Assembly (NCBI RefSeq): GCF_002775205.1
Contig: NC_036460.1
Span: 3,664,056 to 3,728,055 of the forward strand
Reading direction: 5' to 3'
From: Xiphophorus maculatus
Taxonomy: Eukaryota; Chordata; Actinopteri; Cyprinodontiformes; Poeciliidae
DNA: 64,000 bases
The notes beneath the pieces were generated by a model that was given only the letters and a program-made list of their open reading frames with translations, had not been told where the DNA came from and did not search any database. Each line of letters begins with the position of its first letter. The first letter of the stretch is position 1. This document shows positions 22,071-33,339 of the stretch, in pieces. The position numbers and the translations under genes are program-made.

Positions 22071-24836
22071 ATGTCCTCCCCTTCTTCGTCGTCCAGGCGC
22101 CAGTGGTGCTACTTGTGCGACCTGCCGAAGATGCCATGGACCGTAGTGTGGGACTTCAGCGAGGTGGTCTGCCGCGGTTGCGTTAACTACGAGGGGGCTA
22201 ACCAGATCGAGTTCCTGATAGCAAGCGCCCGCCAGCTGAAGCGGAGTCACGGCATGCAGGACGGCAACGTGAGGTCGCCCGGCCCTTCTCCTAACAAACA
22301 CGGCTCCTTAGCAAGAGCAGAGCCGGGGCCGGACGGCGGAAGGCAGCACGCTGAGCGCTTTGAGCGGGGAGGGAGAGGGGAAGGCGGCGGGACGGCGATA
22401 CGCGTGCCGCCCAACGGGCTCCACCGCGACGGACAGCCGCCCCATGAGGTGAACCGCCAGAGCCCCAGCAGCAGCCGGAGACCCATGATCGGAGCCGCCA
22501 TCCCGCCCAATCTGGTGTCTCAAAGCATTGCGGGAATGCCTGGGCTGCTTGCGGGCATGCCAGCGGGTCTGACCGCCAGGACAGCGCCGATGAGCAGCCC
22601 GATGATCTTCCCGGCGCCGGTGCTGGCTGAGATGAGCCGCAGACAGCTGGGGATCGGAATCTCCTCCTTCATCACTCCGGAGCTGGAGCGGGAGCTCATT
22701 TCCTCCCAGGCCAAGTCCCAGACTCAGACACAGGCTGGCACCAGTGGTAGCAAGAGCACAAGCCTGTCTTCTTCGTCTTTTTCCATGGCTGGAGGCGTGA
22801 GCCAGACGAGCCCGAAGCCCGCTTCATCCCCGGCCAGGCAGCAACGCCCCCCGACGGCCCGGTCCGGAGCCGAGCCTCTGGGATCCGGCAGCTCCGCGGA
22901 GGCAGCCACGACTGCTGCGGCGTTACCCAACAACGGCGCCTCCGAGCTGGGGTCGGCATCTGTCAGCAACACCCATCCGACCGGAAACACGCTGTCCTGC
23001 ACGCTGTGCCACGAGCGGCTGGAGGACACACACTTTGTCCAGTGTCCATCAGTGCCTGGGCACAGGTTTGTTTTCTGTTGTTTATCTGGATTTACTGCGC
23101 TTTTTTTATTAGTGCTGCAGCTAACGATTAATTTAGTAATCGATATTTCAAAAACGATTAATCGATACAAAAATTGTCGCATGACACATGTTAGAAACAC
23201 ATGAATGTTAGAAAATAAAAAATGCAAGGAAACTCAGTTCTGTTTTTAAATTAAGAAAATAAAAAAACATTTCCAATTCAATAATGTTTCTTTAGTGCTA
23301 GGTTAATTGGAGATTTCAAGTTTATTTTACAGAATATAAAAAATACATTTAAAATTGCAAATGAAAACATTTTTTCTTTAAATAAGAAATCATAGCATTC
23401 CTTTAGCCTACGCTTGATCATCTGTAGCTAAAGAATTGATAAATCAATTATTTGAATTGGTGCTGAAAAGATTCCTCCCATTAATCATGATTAACCTATT
23501 CAAATAATTATCAAACAATTTAGTAATTGATTAATCATTAAGTTCAATATACAAATTTAAAAAATGCAATTTCCAGAAAAAAAACAATCACTGCAGTAAT
23601 TAAGCCAAATATGTATAAATATACATTTGCATTTGAGATAAAAACGAACAAAATCTGTAAAGATGTTTCAGCCAAAACTCCTGAAGTTGTTTTTGCTTCT
23701 CCTGGTTCAAATTCACTCAATAAATAAAATCTTGATGCATTTTAATCAATTTTATTTTCTTATTTAAAAAAATAACTTTAATTATTTGTTTGTTTTGCAT
23801 TTTTTATTTATTTGTAATATTTTCTTTAAAAAAAAAAGACTTAAATGGTAAAATAAAAAATCTGTAGAATATGCCAAACCTTTTTATCCGATAAGTTGAT
23901 AAAACAATTAGCAACTAAAACAATAATTAGTAGGCCTGTCACAATAGCAAGTTTTACTGGACAATAAATTGTCCCAGAAAGTATTGCGATAAACGATAAT
24001 ATTGTCATTTTAAGATCATTTTAAACAAAAAATGATAATGGCTTATTATTGCAAGTATCCACATTTAAACTTTAAATTCTTAAGAACATTTAACAAAGCG
24101 GTGGTAGATTGGCTAATTTAAATATCTGCTCTACTTATGATCTGTCAGAGAGCAGTTTAGGTCGCCTATTTTTTAACTGAATTGAAACCGAATTCCACAG
24201 CACAGTTACATGCTAAAGTTGTCAAAGTCAAGCTAGCATTGCTGAACTACTTCCTTCTCCCTCACTATTTTTTTCTTATTTAAAAACTTTTGCCTGACCT
24301 TGTTATCTAGTTTATGTAGTGTTGGCAATTAGTAGCAAAGCACTACGCCTTTTTTTCTTTTATATATCAGGCATACATTTAAGGTAAACAGCTAAAACCA
24401 ATGCTAATCCTCAGCTAGCAGTAGCTTTTTTGCCCTCCAGAAGGGAGATGGAAATTATAACAGCTCTATACATGTTGTATTCTCATAAATGTTTCCTGTC
24501 TATCGTTTCAAATGCAGGTTCTGCTTCCCCTGCACCAGAGTGTACATCCAGAGCCGGCGGGGCGACGGCGAGGTGTACTGCCCCAGCGGAGAGCGCTGCC
24601 CGCTGGATAACTCCCCCAACAGCCCGCCCTGGGCCTTCATGCAGGGAGAGGTCTCCACCATCCTGGGCATCGTTCCAGCGCCAGCGGGATCAGCGTCGGC
24701 AGCAGCATCCGGAGCCAGTTCGGGGTCGGGAGCTGCTCCGGCGTCTGGATCAGGGAGTGCAGCAGCAGCAGGCGGCGCAAGTGGAGGTGGATCAGGAGGA
24801 GGAGACGTCACTGTTAAGAAAGAGAGAGAGACGTGA
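22071..24836 (+). CDS. irf2bp1: irf2bp1: interferon regulatory factor 2-binding protein 1, two exons
   Basis: Exons 22071-23065 and 24518-24836 (TGA) join in phase 2 across a 1452-bp intron (donor gtttgt, acceptor ttgcag-like) to give 437 residues. ATG 22071 is the first in-frame ATG and has G at -3. IRF2BP proteins are nuclear co-repressors/co-regulators that bind IRF2 and other factors. Seen here: the N-terminal IRF2BP zinc finger ([16 protein letters not shown]..., Cys13, 16, 34, 37, residues 8-62), a Ser/Pro-rich middle, and the C-terminal C3HC4-type RING (Cys310, 313, 325, His331, Cys334, 337, 353, 359), then WAFMQGE and a final VKKERET. The W after SRRQ and K in LPKMPW fit IRF2BP1 better than IRF2BP2/IRF2BPL (SRRQSCYLCDLPRMPW). 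Odd points: it is shorter than human (about 584 aa), lacks the conserved central block, has an Ala/Gly/Ser-rich insertion (residues about 384-427) before the terminal motif, and has an intron inside the RING coding region. Confidence 0.9.
23066..24517 (+). other. irf2bp1 intron 1, filled with AT-rich hAT-type repeats
   Basis: The intron starts gtttgt and ends aaatgcag. From 23111 it holds a hAT-like repeat beginning TAGTGCTGCAGCTAACGATT with internal ATTAATC/GATTAAT palindromes to about 23560. At 23934 another repeat begins TAGGCCTGTCACAATAG, the same terminus class as the element nested at 20268-20660. The 24060-24270 part resembles 62995-63140 (shared CAAAGTCAAGCTAGCAT). Confidence 0.6.
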
Positions 24837-24900
24837 TGGTGACGCGGACCGAACAGCAGCAGCAGCAGGCGGGTTAATTTCACATCTAAAAGCTCTGCAC

Positions 24901-24906
24901 AATAAA
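24901..24906 (+). promoter_or_regulatory. Proximal poly(A) signal of irf2bp1
   Basis: AATAAA occurs 65 bp after the irf2bp1 stop codon, just before a family-C repeat begins at 24954. It would give a very short 3' UTR; a longer form may also exist (see 30370-30880). Confidence 0.5.
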
Positions 24907-24953
24907 GCATTTAGGTTTCAGATCCACAGCTTCAACTACAGATGTTACATTTA

Positions 24954-25334
24954 TTAAAGGAGCAGTAATGTGTAAAATCCACATTTTTTTAGCCTTACAT
25001 CATTATTCCCTCATCTAAAACATACCTGGACTATTGCTTTGATTCTGTTGTGCTTGTTTGAGAAATCCTTTGATCTCCACGGTAATCATTCAGCTGTAAA
25101 ACATCTGGGTGGACCTAGCTCCGCCTTCAAGTACAAAGCTCCTCCCACACTTTGCTCCTTCAGACTATCCAGCAGGAATTAGCAAACACCTGGTGGAGCT
25201 AATTATCTGCTGATCTCATTATAGGAGCTACTTCTCAGCAACGCTGGTAAAACATTTTCTTAAAGGCCTAATAGAGGAGCCATGTTGTGACAACTTCCTG
25301 GAGGAGTTTTTTTTAAAGAGACAGAGGCCCAATT
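24954..25334 (+). mobile_element. MITE family C (copy 2)
   Basis: Starts TTAAAGGAGCAGTAATGTGT and ends AAAGAGACAGAGGCCCAATT. It matches the inverted copy at 9976-10388 throughout. It begins 50 bp after the irf2bp1 poly(A) signal. Confidence 0.75.
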
Positions 25335-27240
25335 CGCCTAACCTGTATTTTGCTTTTTAACTGCGGTACGACCGCTGCCTTTTCACATGTCGCCAAAGTC
25401 GCTACATTTGTTGCTTTTTTCTTTTTAGAAAAAAGTTGCTAAAGAGGTTTTTAAATTTGCTAAATATATCGACGAAGTCGCTAAGTTGGCAACAGTGAGG
25501 GTAAAACTGTGTGGTTACTGTTAACCACGCAAATGGAAACGTGATAATATTGTTGGATAAAATTGGTTTCACTTGTAGTTATTGTTGTTTTTATGTCATA
25601 ATTATGGTTTTCTTTTTGTTTCTACAGATTTGGATTCAGTACAATAAGAGATGTCTACACTGGACTGCTGAGAAACCCAGAAAAGAAACACAACAACCAA
25701 CAAAACCAGAAATCCTCCACTGCACAGGTTCTAACTCCTTCTAACTTCAGTTTAAACATCATCGCAACAGTTCAGAAGCTTCTGTTTTTCTTCATAATTT
25801 CCTTTTAAAGATCAGTTTTCTCACCAGAAAAGGACTCGATATATTAGTTGTCCTCATTTAAAACGAATGTAAATTACATTTCTACTCACCGAGTCAACTC
25901 TCCAGCACAGGTCAACATCTAAACATTGGTTATAATTGAGTTTTTGCTGCATCCTCAGTGATGCAATGGTGCTAAACATCACATTAGAAAAGCACCACAA
26001 CATGTGATTTATGTCTCCATGGCCTCATACAAAACAATCCAAGTGTTTGGCTTTGTTTCTGTTTGATAAACTCAACTAAAAAAGGCTAATCTGCACTGGC
26101 TCCGTTAGTATACTAAGATCACACCAACACAGCAGCTGACACCCAGATTTCTAGTTCCTCTGTGGCCGAAAATAAATTAGTTCAGTAACGTTTAGGAGCC
26201 AAAAGTCAGATAAAACTCTTCGCCTTCTAACCCAACCGTCTTTCTTCTCTACACAACTGCATATTGTTTATTTTTCTGAATTTTATAACTGAATGTCCCC
26301 TAGAAACCAAAAGGACTCCACAGAAACACAACAAAGGTAACAATAATTGTGCATTGTAGAGAAATGTATCAATTTTCATAGTTTTGCAGTAGAAAACAGG
26401 AAAGAAAAATGGATCAAGCTTAACGTTTTAATCTTTGATTAATCTCCAAATGATAAAAACGTGAAAACAAATTACTCTTATTGCGTTGAAGGTGGAAGAA
26501 ACAACTATTTCTGAATGAATTTTTAATATTTGTGTCAGAAAGACCAGAAATGTCAACTTTATCTTACCCTACGATGCTAACATGTCGCTACTCACGCAGA
26601 GGAAATTTTATATTTTTTCTTAGTCTCTTGAGCAAAACGAAGTTAAATGCTGATTAAAACACCAATAACTCACATTTTCCCTCAACAGTAATTAAACAGA
26701 AATGCTTTTGCACCAAGACGCAGCAATATATTGCCTAATAGAGGCTCAAAATGTCCTTTTCTGATCAGTTAGCGATCCAGAAATACCACCTGGTCTTGCT
26801 GACAACACTCTTCAGTGTGGAAGTTATCATAGCAGGAAACCCAGAGAGATGGACTTTGGTATTTTGTTTCCCGCCTTCGAAACATTTCATTGAATTGAAG
26901 GAGAAGCAGACTCTCCAGAGGCTGAATTCATAAATTATCAAACAGGTTGATTATATTGGAGCAAAGTTGCTCTGTTTTATACTTTAAAACTGCCTTTTGC
27001 CTGATTTCAAAAGGGTTGGGAGCCTTTTGGAAATCTTACTAAATGTTTTGTAGGGAATCCTACATGCTAATAGCTAAAGTAAAGATAATTTAAAATGGCA
27101 GAAATCAAATGACTAAAACTCTGTTTTACAGTGACCGCTCTCTCCTGCACACTGTTGGATGTTACCTTTGCTTCATTTTTTAACGCTGTTAACTGAAGTC
27201 GGTATAATACGGAGCCCCATACTGGGAGTTTTTTTCTTTT
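25335..27240. other. No supported gene
   Basis: Mostly single-copy-looking non-coding sequence. A possible non-coding exon lies at 25628-25727 (after TTTGTTTCTACAG, before a GT) but its frames are closed or low-complexity. Confidence 0.35.
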
Positions 27241-28560
27241 ATGTTCCCTCGCAATAAATTGACTGAGAAATCTGAAACTGATGCCATATTGGCAGGTAAC
27301 CGGCCGCAACGTTTTTGTTTTTATCTCCTTTACGCCAGCTTTACGTTAGCGCTCTGCTGAAAAAACCTGAGTGAAGTTGACCCCCCCCCCCCTCCTCAAC
27401 CTTCTTCAAATTGGACAAAATTGGTGTCAAACATTTGTGCAGCAAAAAGTTTCATTTGTGCCGCTATTATTTTAGATGATAAAAAAAAGTTTCCTGAGAT
27501 CATCATTAATATCTTCAAAGCAAAAGGAGCACAAACAAAAAAAATTTACTGAGTTGTTTGACACCAAATTTGTTTGACTTTGTAAATGTAGTGAATGATT
27601 GCGGCACAAACAAAACATTTTTGCTACACAAAGGCAGCACAAACATTTAACACAAATTTTGATAGATTTGGGAAATGTAGTTGACCTTTTGACCTTTAAA
27701 CTTTCATTTAAAAAAGCAGCACAAATAAAAAGGTCTGCTGCACTATCATTAGACTCTAATTTTGATATTATTTAAAAAAGTTAGGGGATGCCTGGTTGAC
27801 CTTTCACAACCCGTGGAAACATTTTTTAATATCCTTAAAATGACAGCGGCACAAACAAAACATTTTGCTGCACAACATCGCTGAGTTGATTGGTAATAAA
27901 TTTGTTTGATTTGTAAATGTAATATCTTTAAATTACTAGCAGCACAAATTAAAATGTTTACTCCACAAACACTGGACACAAATTTTGTTATATTTTTGTA
28001 ATTGATATTTTCTAAACAAAAGCAGCACAAACAAAATTTTTGCTGCACAAACGTAGCCGAGTTGAGTGACACCAATTTTTTTTTAAAGAAATTGCGGCAG
28101 CTGTTTGACCTTTCACGACCTCTGAAAACATTTGTTAATATTTTTGAGATGATAGCGGCACAAACAAAACATTTTTGCTGCACAAACGTTTTGCACACAT
28201 TTTGTTAAATTTGAAGACAGGTCTGAAACAAATCGAGAAACTGACGCCATGTTGGCAGGTAACCGGCCGCCACATTTCCCCAGTTTTTATTTCCTTTACG
28301 GCAGCTTTTCGTGACTCTTCGTGAGACCGAAAAAGGAAAACGCTGGCGCTACAGCTGAAAGAAATTGTGAAACTGACGCCATGTGAGCAGGTAACAGGCC
28401 ACGGCATTTCTCTCTGCTTTTTCTCTTTTTGCTTTTTTTCTGTATGTCAGCTTTACGTGACTCTTCGTGAAACCGAAAAAGGAGAACGTTGGTGCGGCAA
28501 ACTCGACTTTAACGTTGCTTTACGTTCACATCCAGCCCAGCCTACGCTTTACCCCGAATG
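27240..28560. repeat. Mosaic of diverged direct and inverted repeats ('GCACAAACAAAACATTTTTGC')
   Basis: GCGGCACAAACAAAACATTT or close variants occur at about 27602, 27846, 28020 and 28154, with an inverted relative near 27440-27470. Another unit, GAAACTGACGCCATGTTGGC or close variants with AGGTAACCGGCCGC, occurs near 27265, 28235 and 28367. GACTCTTCGTGA.ACCGAAAAAGGA.AACG is duplicated at 28311 and 28450. Periods are not constant. Confidence 0.65.
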
Positions 28561-28599
28561 TATATTTTAAAAGATATCTATTGATAGGCCTAGGATTAT

Positions 28600-29090
28600 A
28601 TTTTATACTAGAATGTTAAATGTTATATACGAAAAAGATCTGTTATAGTATGTATGTGCAATCCCTTAGTCTTAGTATATGCAACAGTTTGAAATATGTT
28701 ATGAAATATAATTGCGTATCTTTTTTTAACTTTTTTTTTAAGGGAGAATCCACCTGAAAAAATTGATTCATAAAGTTTTGTTTTCCCACATATGATGAAT
28801 GTATTTGTTCATTTTATTTTATGAATTAAAATGTTTGGTGAAACGAAAGTGGGCATTGCGAACGTTCAAACTGACTTTGTGTTTTGGGTCGATTCTCCCT
28901 TTATGTGCACCACGCACGCACCAACCAAAGGTCATGTTCGGCCCAACTTGATGTTTCTGGATGTAAATGTTTAATAAAAAATTATATTTAATTGTTTGTT
29001 GATCAGGATTCCCCTGTGATGGAGTGTTAGGGTTATTTTAGATGACAAAAAACCCAATAAATCTCGGTTTAAAAAACTCTACATTTATTT
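28600..29090. other. No gene seen
   Basis: AT-rich single-copy-looking sequence; no coding signal. Confidence 0.4.
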
Positions 29091-29660
29091 GATGTATTTA
29101 CAAGAAAGATTATCAGTCATAAATTTGCAAGAAAAAATGCAAATTTTTCATGATTTAAATAAATTTTCTAATTTATATTAAAACTAAAATTACAGGCATA
29201 TATTTGACCATAAATGCCACTTTTGATGAAAGGAAAATAATACTTTTTAAGAAAAAAGCTCAAATTTTTTGATTAATTTCATATATTTAACAGAAAAAAG
29301 TATTGAAAAATCATGAATTTGCAAGAAAAAAATCCAAAGTTGTCATTTCAAGACATAAATTTACAATATTAAAACTAAGGTGTTCTCTAACTGAAAGTCA
29401 TAAATTTTTGACCAAAATCTTCTCAAATTGATGTTATTCTAACATCTGGAAACAAAATTATTTCGGCAAAATTTCTAGATCAGTAATACATACTTATAAG
29501 ATTTTTTTTTTTGATTGAAAAGTCATAAATTTGCAAGACAAAAATGCTAATTTTTTTATAATTTAAAGACATAAATCTACAATATTAAAAAACTTACAAT
29601 GTTTTCTGACATAAAGTCATAAATTTGTGAACAAAACATGACCAAAATTTAGAATTTAGA
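29090..29660. repeat. AT-rich degenerate array of 'AGTCATAAATTTGCAAGA' units
   Basis: CATAAATTTGCAAGA or variants recur near 29119, 29311 and 29524, each followed within tens of bases by AAATTTTT.AT and ACATAAAT.TACAATATTAAAA. An old tandem array without a fixed period. Confidence 0.55.
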
Positions 29661-29977
29661 ATATCCACATCTGGATGTTTGTTTTAGTGTAAGCAATAGA
29701 TCTGGGCTGTTTTCCTGGATCAATTTCCCGTGTCCGGATTTTCCTTGAACGCCTCAAACGTGATCCAGAAAAAACACCAGTCAGTGAGGAACATGGCTGC
29801 ATCGAGTCTGAATGCAGGAAATGTTTTTGTTAAAGGAAAAGGTGGAAAATATCTAAATGTTTTCAGAAATTTAAGGGCTCTTTCATCCAAATTTCTGAAT
29901 TTTACAATGTTAGACAAAATCTTAGCTTTAACATTGTGAGTATGGAAAATATCAAACTTTTCAGATAAATTTTTTTT

Positions 29978-30161
29978 ACCCTTCTAGGGGTCTTTTGTGG
30001 GCTCTAGTGTCCCTTATATGACAGTAAACGGGGAAGGAGAGGGGGGAAGACATGCGGCAAATGTCGTCGGGTCCGGGAGTCGAACCCGCGACAGCCGCGT
30101 CGAGGACTGAAGGCCTCGAAATACGGGTCGCACTAACCGCTGCGCCACCACGGCACGCCCA
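29978..30161 (-). mobile_element. tRNA-derived SINE with intact pol III boxes and target duplication
   Basis: On the minus strand the head has box A TGGCGCAGCGG (30147-30137) and box B GGTTCGACTCC (30086-30076), preceded by GGGCGTGCCGTGG. The body continues TTCCCCCCTCTCCTTCCCCG and CATATAAGGGACACTAGAGC. Flanks CAGATAAATTTTTTT (29962-29976) and CAGATACATTTTTTT (30162-30176) are a 15-bp target duplication with one mismatch, so the copy is complete and fairly young. Confidence 0.88.
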
Positions 30162-30369
30162 CAGATACATTTTTTTGATAAATTGGAGTTTTATTCATTG
30201 AAATTTCTGAATTTTTTAAATCCTTGCTTTAATATTGTAAATTTATGCTTGAGTCATGGAAAATTATCATTTTTGTCGTGTGACTTTATACCGTTTAACA
30301 TTACAGACCTTTTTTTCTTGTAAATGTGTGAAATTTGACAAACCTCTATTTTTTATTAAGTCCAATCTA

Positions 30370-30880
30370 GAACAGCCTTAATACTGTGTCCTAGGATTCA
30401 AACGGAAGCTTTTCTTCAGTTTTATCTCTCCTGTGTTCTGCTATACAATGGGATGTAACAATTAATTGTGTTCATCATGTAATATCCCTCAGATTGGCTC
30501 TGTTTTGGGAGAAATGTCCTTAGAGAATTTGATATCAAGTACAATATGCACTGATACGTAATGCAATCCCTCGGTAAGTGCCTTTTTAAAAACGTTTACC
30601 ATCTGTTTGTGTGTGGGAACCTCAGGGGAAGCAGGAGTGCAATGGACTCTTTGTGATGTCGCTGGAAAAGCCTGAATCAGTTTCCCTCCGAACGCCATCG
30701 CAACGCTTTTCCTTTTTATCTGAAGCTTTTGTAAAGTCAGCTGGCGTTTTGTTTGGCCCTTTGTGTTTGGAGTTTGTTTTTATCAATGTTCTTGTTTTTG
30801 TAGAGCTTTTGGTTTTACTGCAACTTCATGTACAAAATAGAAACCATCAATAAACGGGATGGAAACTTGTATGTTTGTCT
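30370..30880 (+). other. Single-copy stretch ending in a poly(A) signal: possible transcript 3' end
   Basis: A non-repetitive stretch, T-rich near the end, reading ATGTACAAAATAGAAACC then ATCAATAAACGG (AATAAA at about 30850). It looks like a terminal 3' UTR on the plus strand. It could be the distal end of an extended irf2bp1 transcript or of a separate non-coding RNA. No coding frame was recognised. Confidence 0.3.
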
Positions 30881-31086
30881 TTTTATTTTTGACATTTCGA
30901 CATACAGACTGAATTATTGGGAATAAATAAAATCCAAATAACTAAATGTTAAATGTAGAAAAACACAACATATTCCACACTGTGGAGTTCAATACACACG
31001 CCTGTTTTAGCTAGCAGCTAAAAGCCACATTAGCTAAGCTAATTTTGCTTGTTCAGCAGTAAGTACTACAGTAAATATCACTGTTA

Positions 31087-31145
31087 TTTATTTTAGTATT
31101 ACACAGAGGTGGGTAGAGTACTCAAAAACTGTAATTGGTTAATAG
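31087..31145 (+). mobile_element. hAT-type MITE stub (family D terminus)
   Basis: CAGAGGTGGGTAGAGTACTC is the left terminus typical of the family; the rest is missing or unrecognisable. Confidence 0.45.
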
Positions 31146-31217
31146 TTGTAATTCTATTGTTTATAAGTTAGATAGGAACAAGGGAAATGCTAGTTCTAAG
31201 CTTGAGTTTTGTTTATT

Positions 31218-31231
31218 GTTGTCATAGCAAC
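31218..31231. promoter_or_regulatory. X-box consensus match
   Basis: GTTGTCATAGCAAC fits GTHNYYATRRNAAC. It lies near GTGACGTCAC (a full CRE, about 31275) in an otherwise unremarkable stretch. Confidence 0.3.
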
Positions 31232-32091
31232 TGCCTGCCAAGATGGCTGTCAGTTACAAAGTTCCTAGACTTGTGACGTCACATGACAACTATTCACAAC
31301 AAGTGTATTGGAGAGCTGATAATAAGAGACCATATAAGCAAAACAGCTTCTAAATTTTTCCATGGCGGCCATATTTGCCAAGTTATTGTTGAATCATGAA
31401 CTTTGTTGTTTCAAAGATCAAGCAGCAAACTAACTTACAAGTCAAGCAGTAAATACATTTCTAGGCAACAAAAATAACATTTTGGAGATTTTTAAACAGG
31501 ACATTATGAAATAAATTATGCATAAAGGGAACTACAGATGCATGATCAGAAGGTAACCAAAAGATTAATGTTTTATCTCATGTTTATATATTCTAAACAC
31601 TAAAATGTTAAAAGCTTTGACAAATAACTGGTTAAAAAAAGTTAATAAAATGAAGTGAGGATAGTACATTAAAGCTTAATTTACCAATTCTGTCTTTTGA
31701 CTAAATAATTAGTCTTAAGTTCTTTTGTATTTAATAATATTATTTAATAGCATAATGGAGGTGCACTGTTCCTGGAGATGCTGCAATACCAGGACGATGT
31801 GTGAAGTGGACGAGGCAAACCCCAGATCCAGCTCCTTGTTCCAAAAATCAATTTAATATTTGGTCCTCGTGTAGAGGACTATCAGATATTAAACTGATTT
31901 TTTTTCGAAATATTTTATTGTTTCTTGGGACATTTTTAAAAACATGGCATTGTACAGTTATACAGTCTTTTTCACTTTTCTTTTAATAAATACAACTCTA
32001 CAATTAAATTAAAGTAAAAGAAGATGAGAACAAGGATATTAAAAACAAAATCTCTGTATGTTAAAACGTTGAGCAGGACCAGGGTGACTCC

Positions 32092-33265
32092 TTACGAAGT
32101 TCGGAGTCGTCCCGTCCTTCCGAGCAGCACTTGGTGCCCAGAGGGGATCCCCGCCCCAAAGCTCCTTCCCTCCTGCCTCACCCGGAGAGCCAGGCCGCCG
32201 CTGCTGGGTCCTCTGTCCGTGGAGGCGCAGGCGATTCTTCTTGGTCGCTGTGTCCTTGGCTCGCCACCTGCAGCTCCTGATGCTTTTCTTCTTGCTGCCG
32301 CCATCCGGATCACAGCCACGGGGGGCATCTGCCTGCGCCTGCTCACCAGCAAGTTTCTGGAGGTCCATATGGCGTCTTTGATGGTGGCGAGGGTGAGCCA
32401 CCTCTCAGCGAAGTCCTTTTTCTTTATTTTCTGCTGGCTCACCCCGTACAGCACTAGCTGTACATGAAGGACCTCCCTTGCTGACAAGTGTGGGAATTGC
32501 AAGGAGCCGGCTTTCGCCCACAGGTCCACAGCAGCGCTGCACTCCCACAGCAGGTGCCTCACCGACTCCGGCGCGCCACAACCGGGTCGGGGGCAGATGG
32601 ACGTCGGTGACATGCCGCGGGAGGCATGACGGCTCTGACCGGCAGGATCCCATGAGCCACCATCCATGACATCCTGGAGTCTGTTTGGAAGGACGGGACG
32701 GCTCACGTTGCGCCAAACGGTGGAGGCGTCTCCATACAGGAGGCCGCGCACTGGAGTCACTGGTTCCCAGTCCTGAACAACAGAAATAATAAAACCATGG
32801 TTGGTTAAAATCCTGCTCTCTTCTTCTTCCAGTTTAAAATGTTCTAAAAATATCTGTATAAAAGCGTATGCCGGTGGCAGGTTAAAAGCTACTGGGGTTT
32901 TAAAATCACTTTTAACCAGTTTTAATTTTCTTAAATATGAACCCAGCCAGAATCTGGTCATCGTGTTTGTTTTGTGATTACTGGAGATGTTCATGGCTTG
33001 TTTGAGGTGAGTGCTGGTGTAATGGCTGCCTAAAAACAAGTGCAGGTCTGGGACTCCTTTTCCTCCTTTCTCCTTTGGTTTCTTCATGATTTCTCTCCTC
33101 AGTCTTTCCCATTTGGAGCCCCAAAGAAAATAAAAAATGGCTCGTTGCAGCTCTAAGATCTCTCCTAGGAGGAATAAAAACAGAGCTGGTTAATAAAAAC
33201 ACTGGTAAATCACTGCTTTGATGACTAAAATCTTGCCTTCTAGCGTCAGCGCTCTTAGTCCCCAA
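32092..33265 (-). pseudogene. LINE ORF2 C-terminal region (zf-RVT type), broken
   Basis: A frame of 331 codons (33087-32092) starts MKKPKEKGGKGVPDLHLFLG, a segment downstream of the RT core in Tx1-like ORF2 proteins. It contains a zf-RVT-type finger (CPRPGCGAPESVRHLLWEC, about residues 168-186) and later FAERWLTLATIKDAIWTSRN. Sequence immediately upstream (33265-33087, other frames) continues the homology (FYFLWGSKWERLRREIMKK), so there is at least one frameshift. No complete endonuclease or RT is encoded. Confidence 0.75.
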
Positions 33266-33339
33266 ACTCCTAGTCGTTGTTTTACTCTCCTTATTTTCCC
33301 TGTCCAGTTTATATCTCCTCCCCCATTTTTATCAAATTT

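Noticed and set aside
22724-23227. 167-codon antisense frame over irf2bp1 exon 1
   Set aside because: It is antisense to the conserved zinc-finger/RING gene and has no recognisable domain.
22071-24836. Assignment of this gene to irf2bp2 because of the intron in the RING
   Set aside because: The N-terminal finger reads [16 protein letters not shown] as in IRF2BP1, and linkage to polr1g and foxa3 matches human 19q13.32. The intron alone is weaker evidence.
25511-25744. 77-codon frame downstream of irf2bp1
   Set aside because: No domain is seen; splice-like signals around it are weak, and the frame is Lys/Gln/Thr low-complexity at its end.
27749-28198. 149-codon Cys-rich minus-strand frame
   Set aside because: It spans the mosaic repeats; the recurring CFVCAA residues come from the repeated GCGGCACAAACAAAACA block, not from a protein fold.
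30073-30160. A functional tRNA gene on the minus strand
   Set aside because: Pol III boxes are good, but the sequence continues into a SINE body and is bounded by a 15-bp target duplication, so it is a tRNA-derived SINE.
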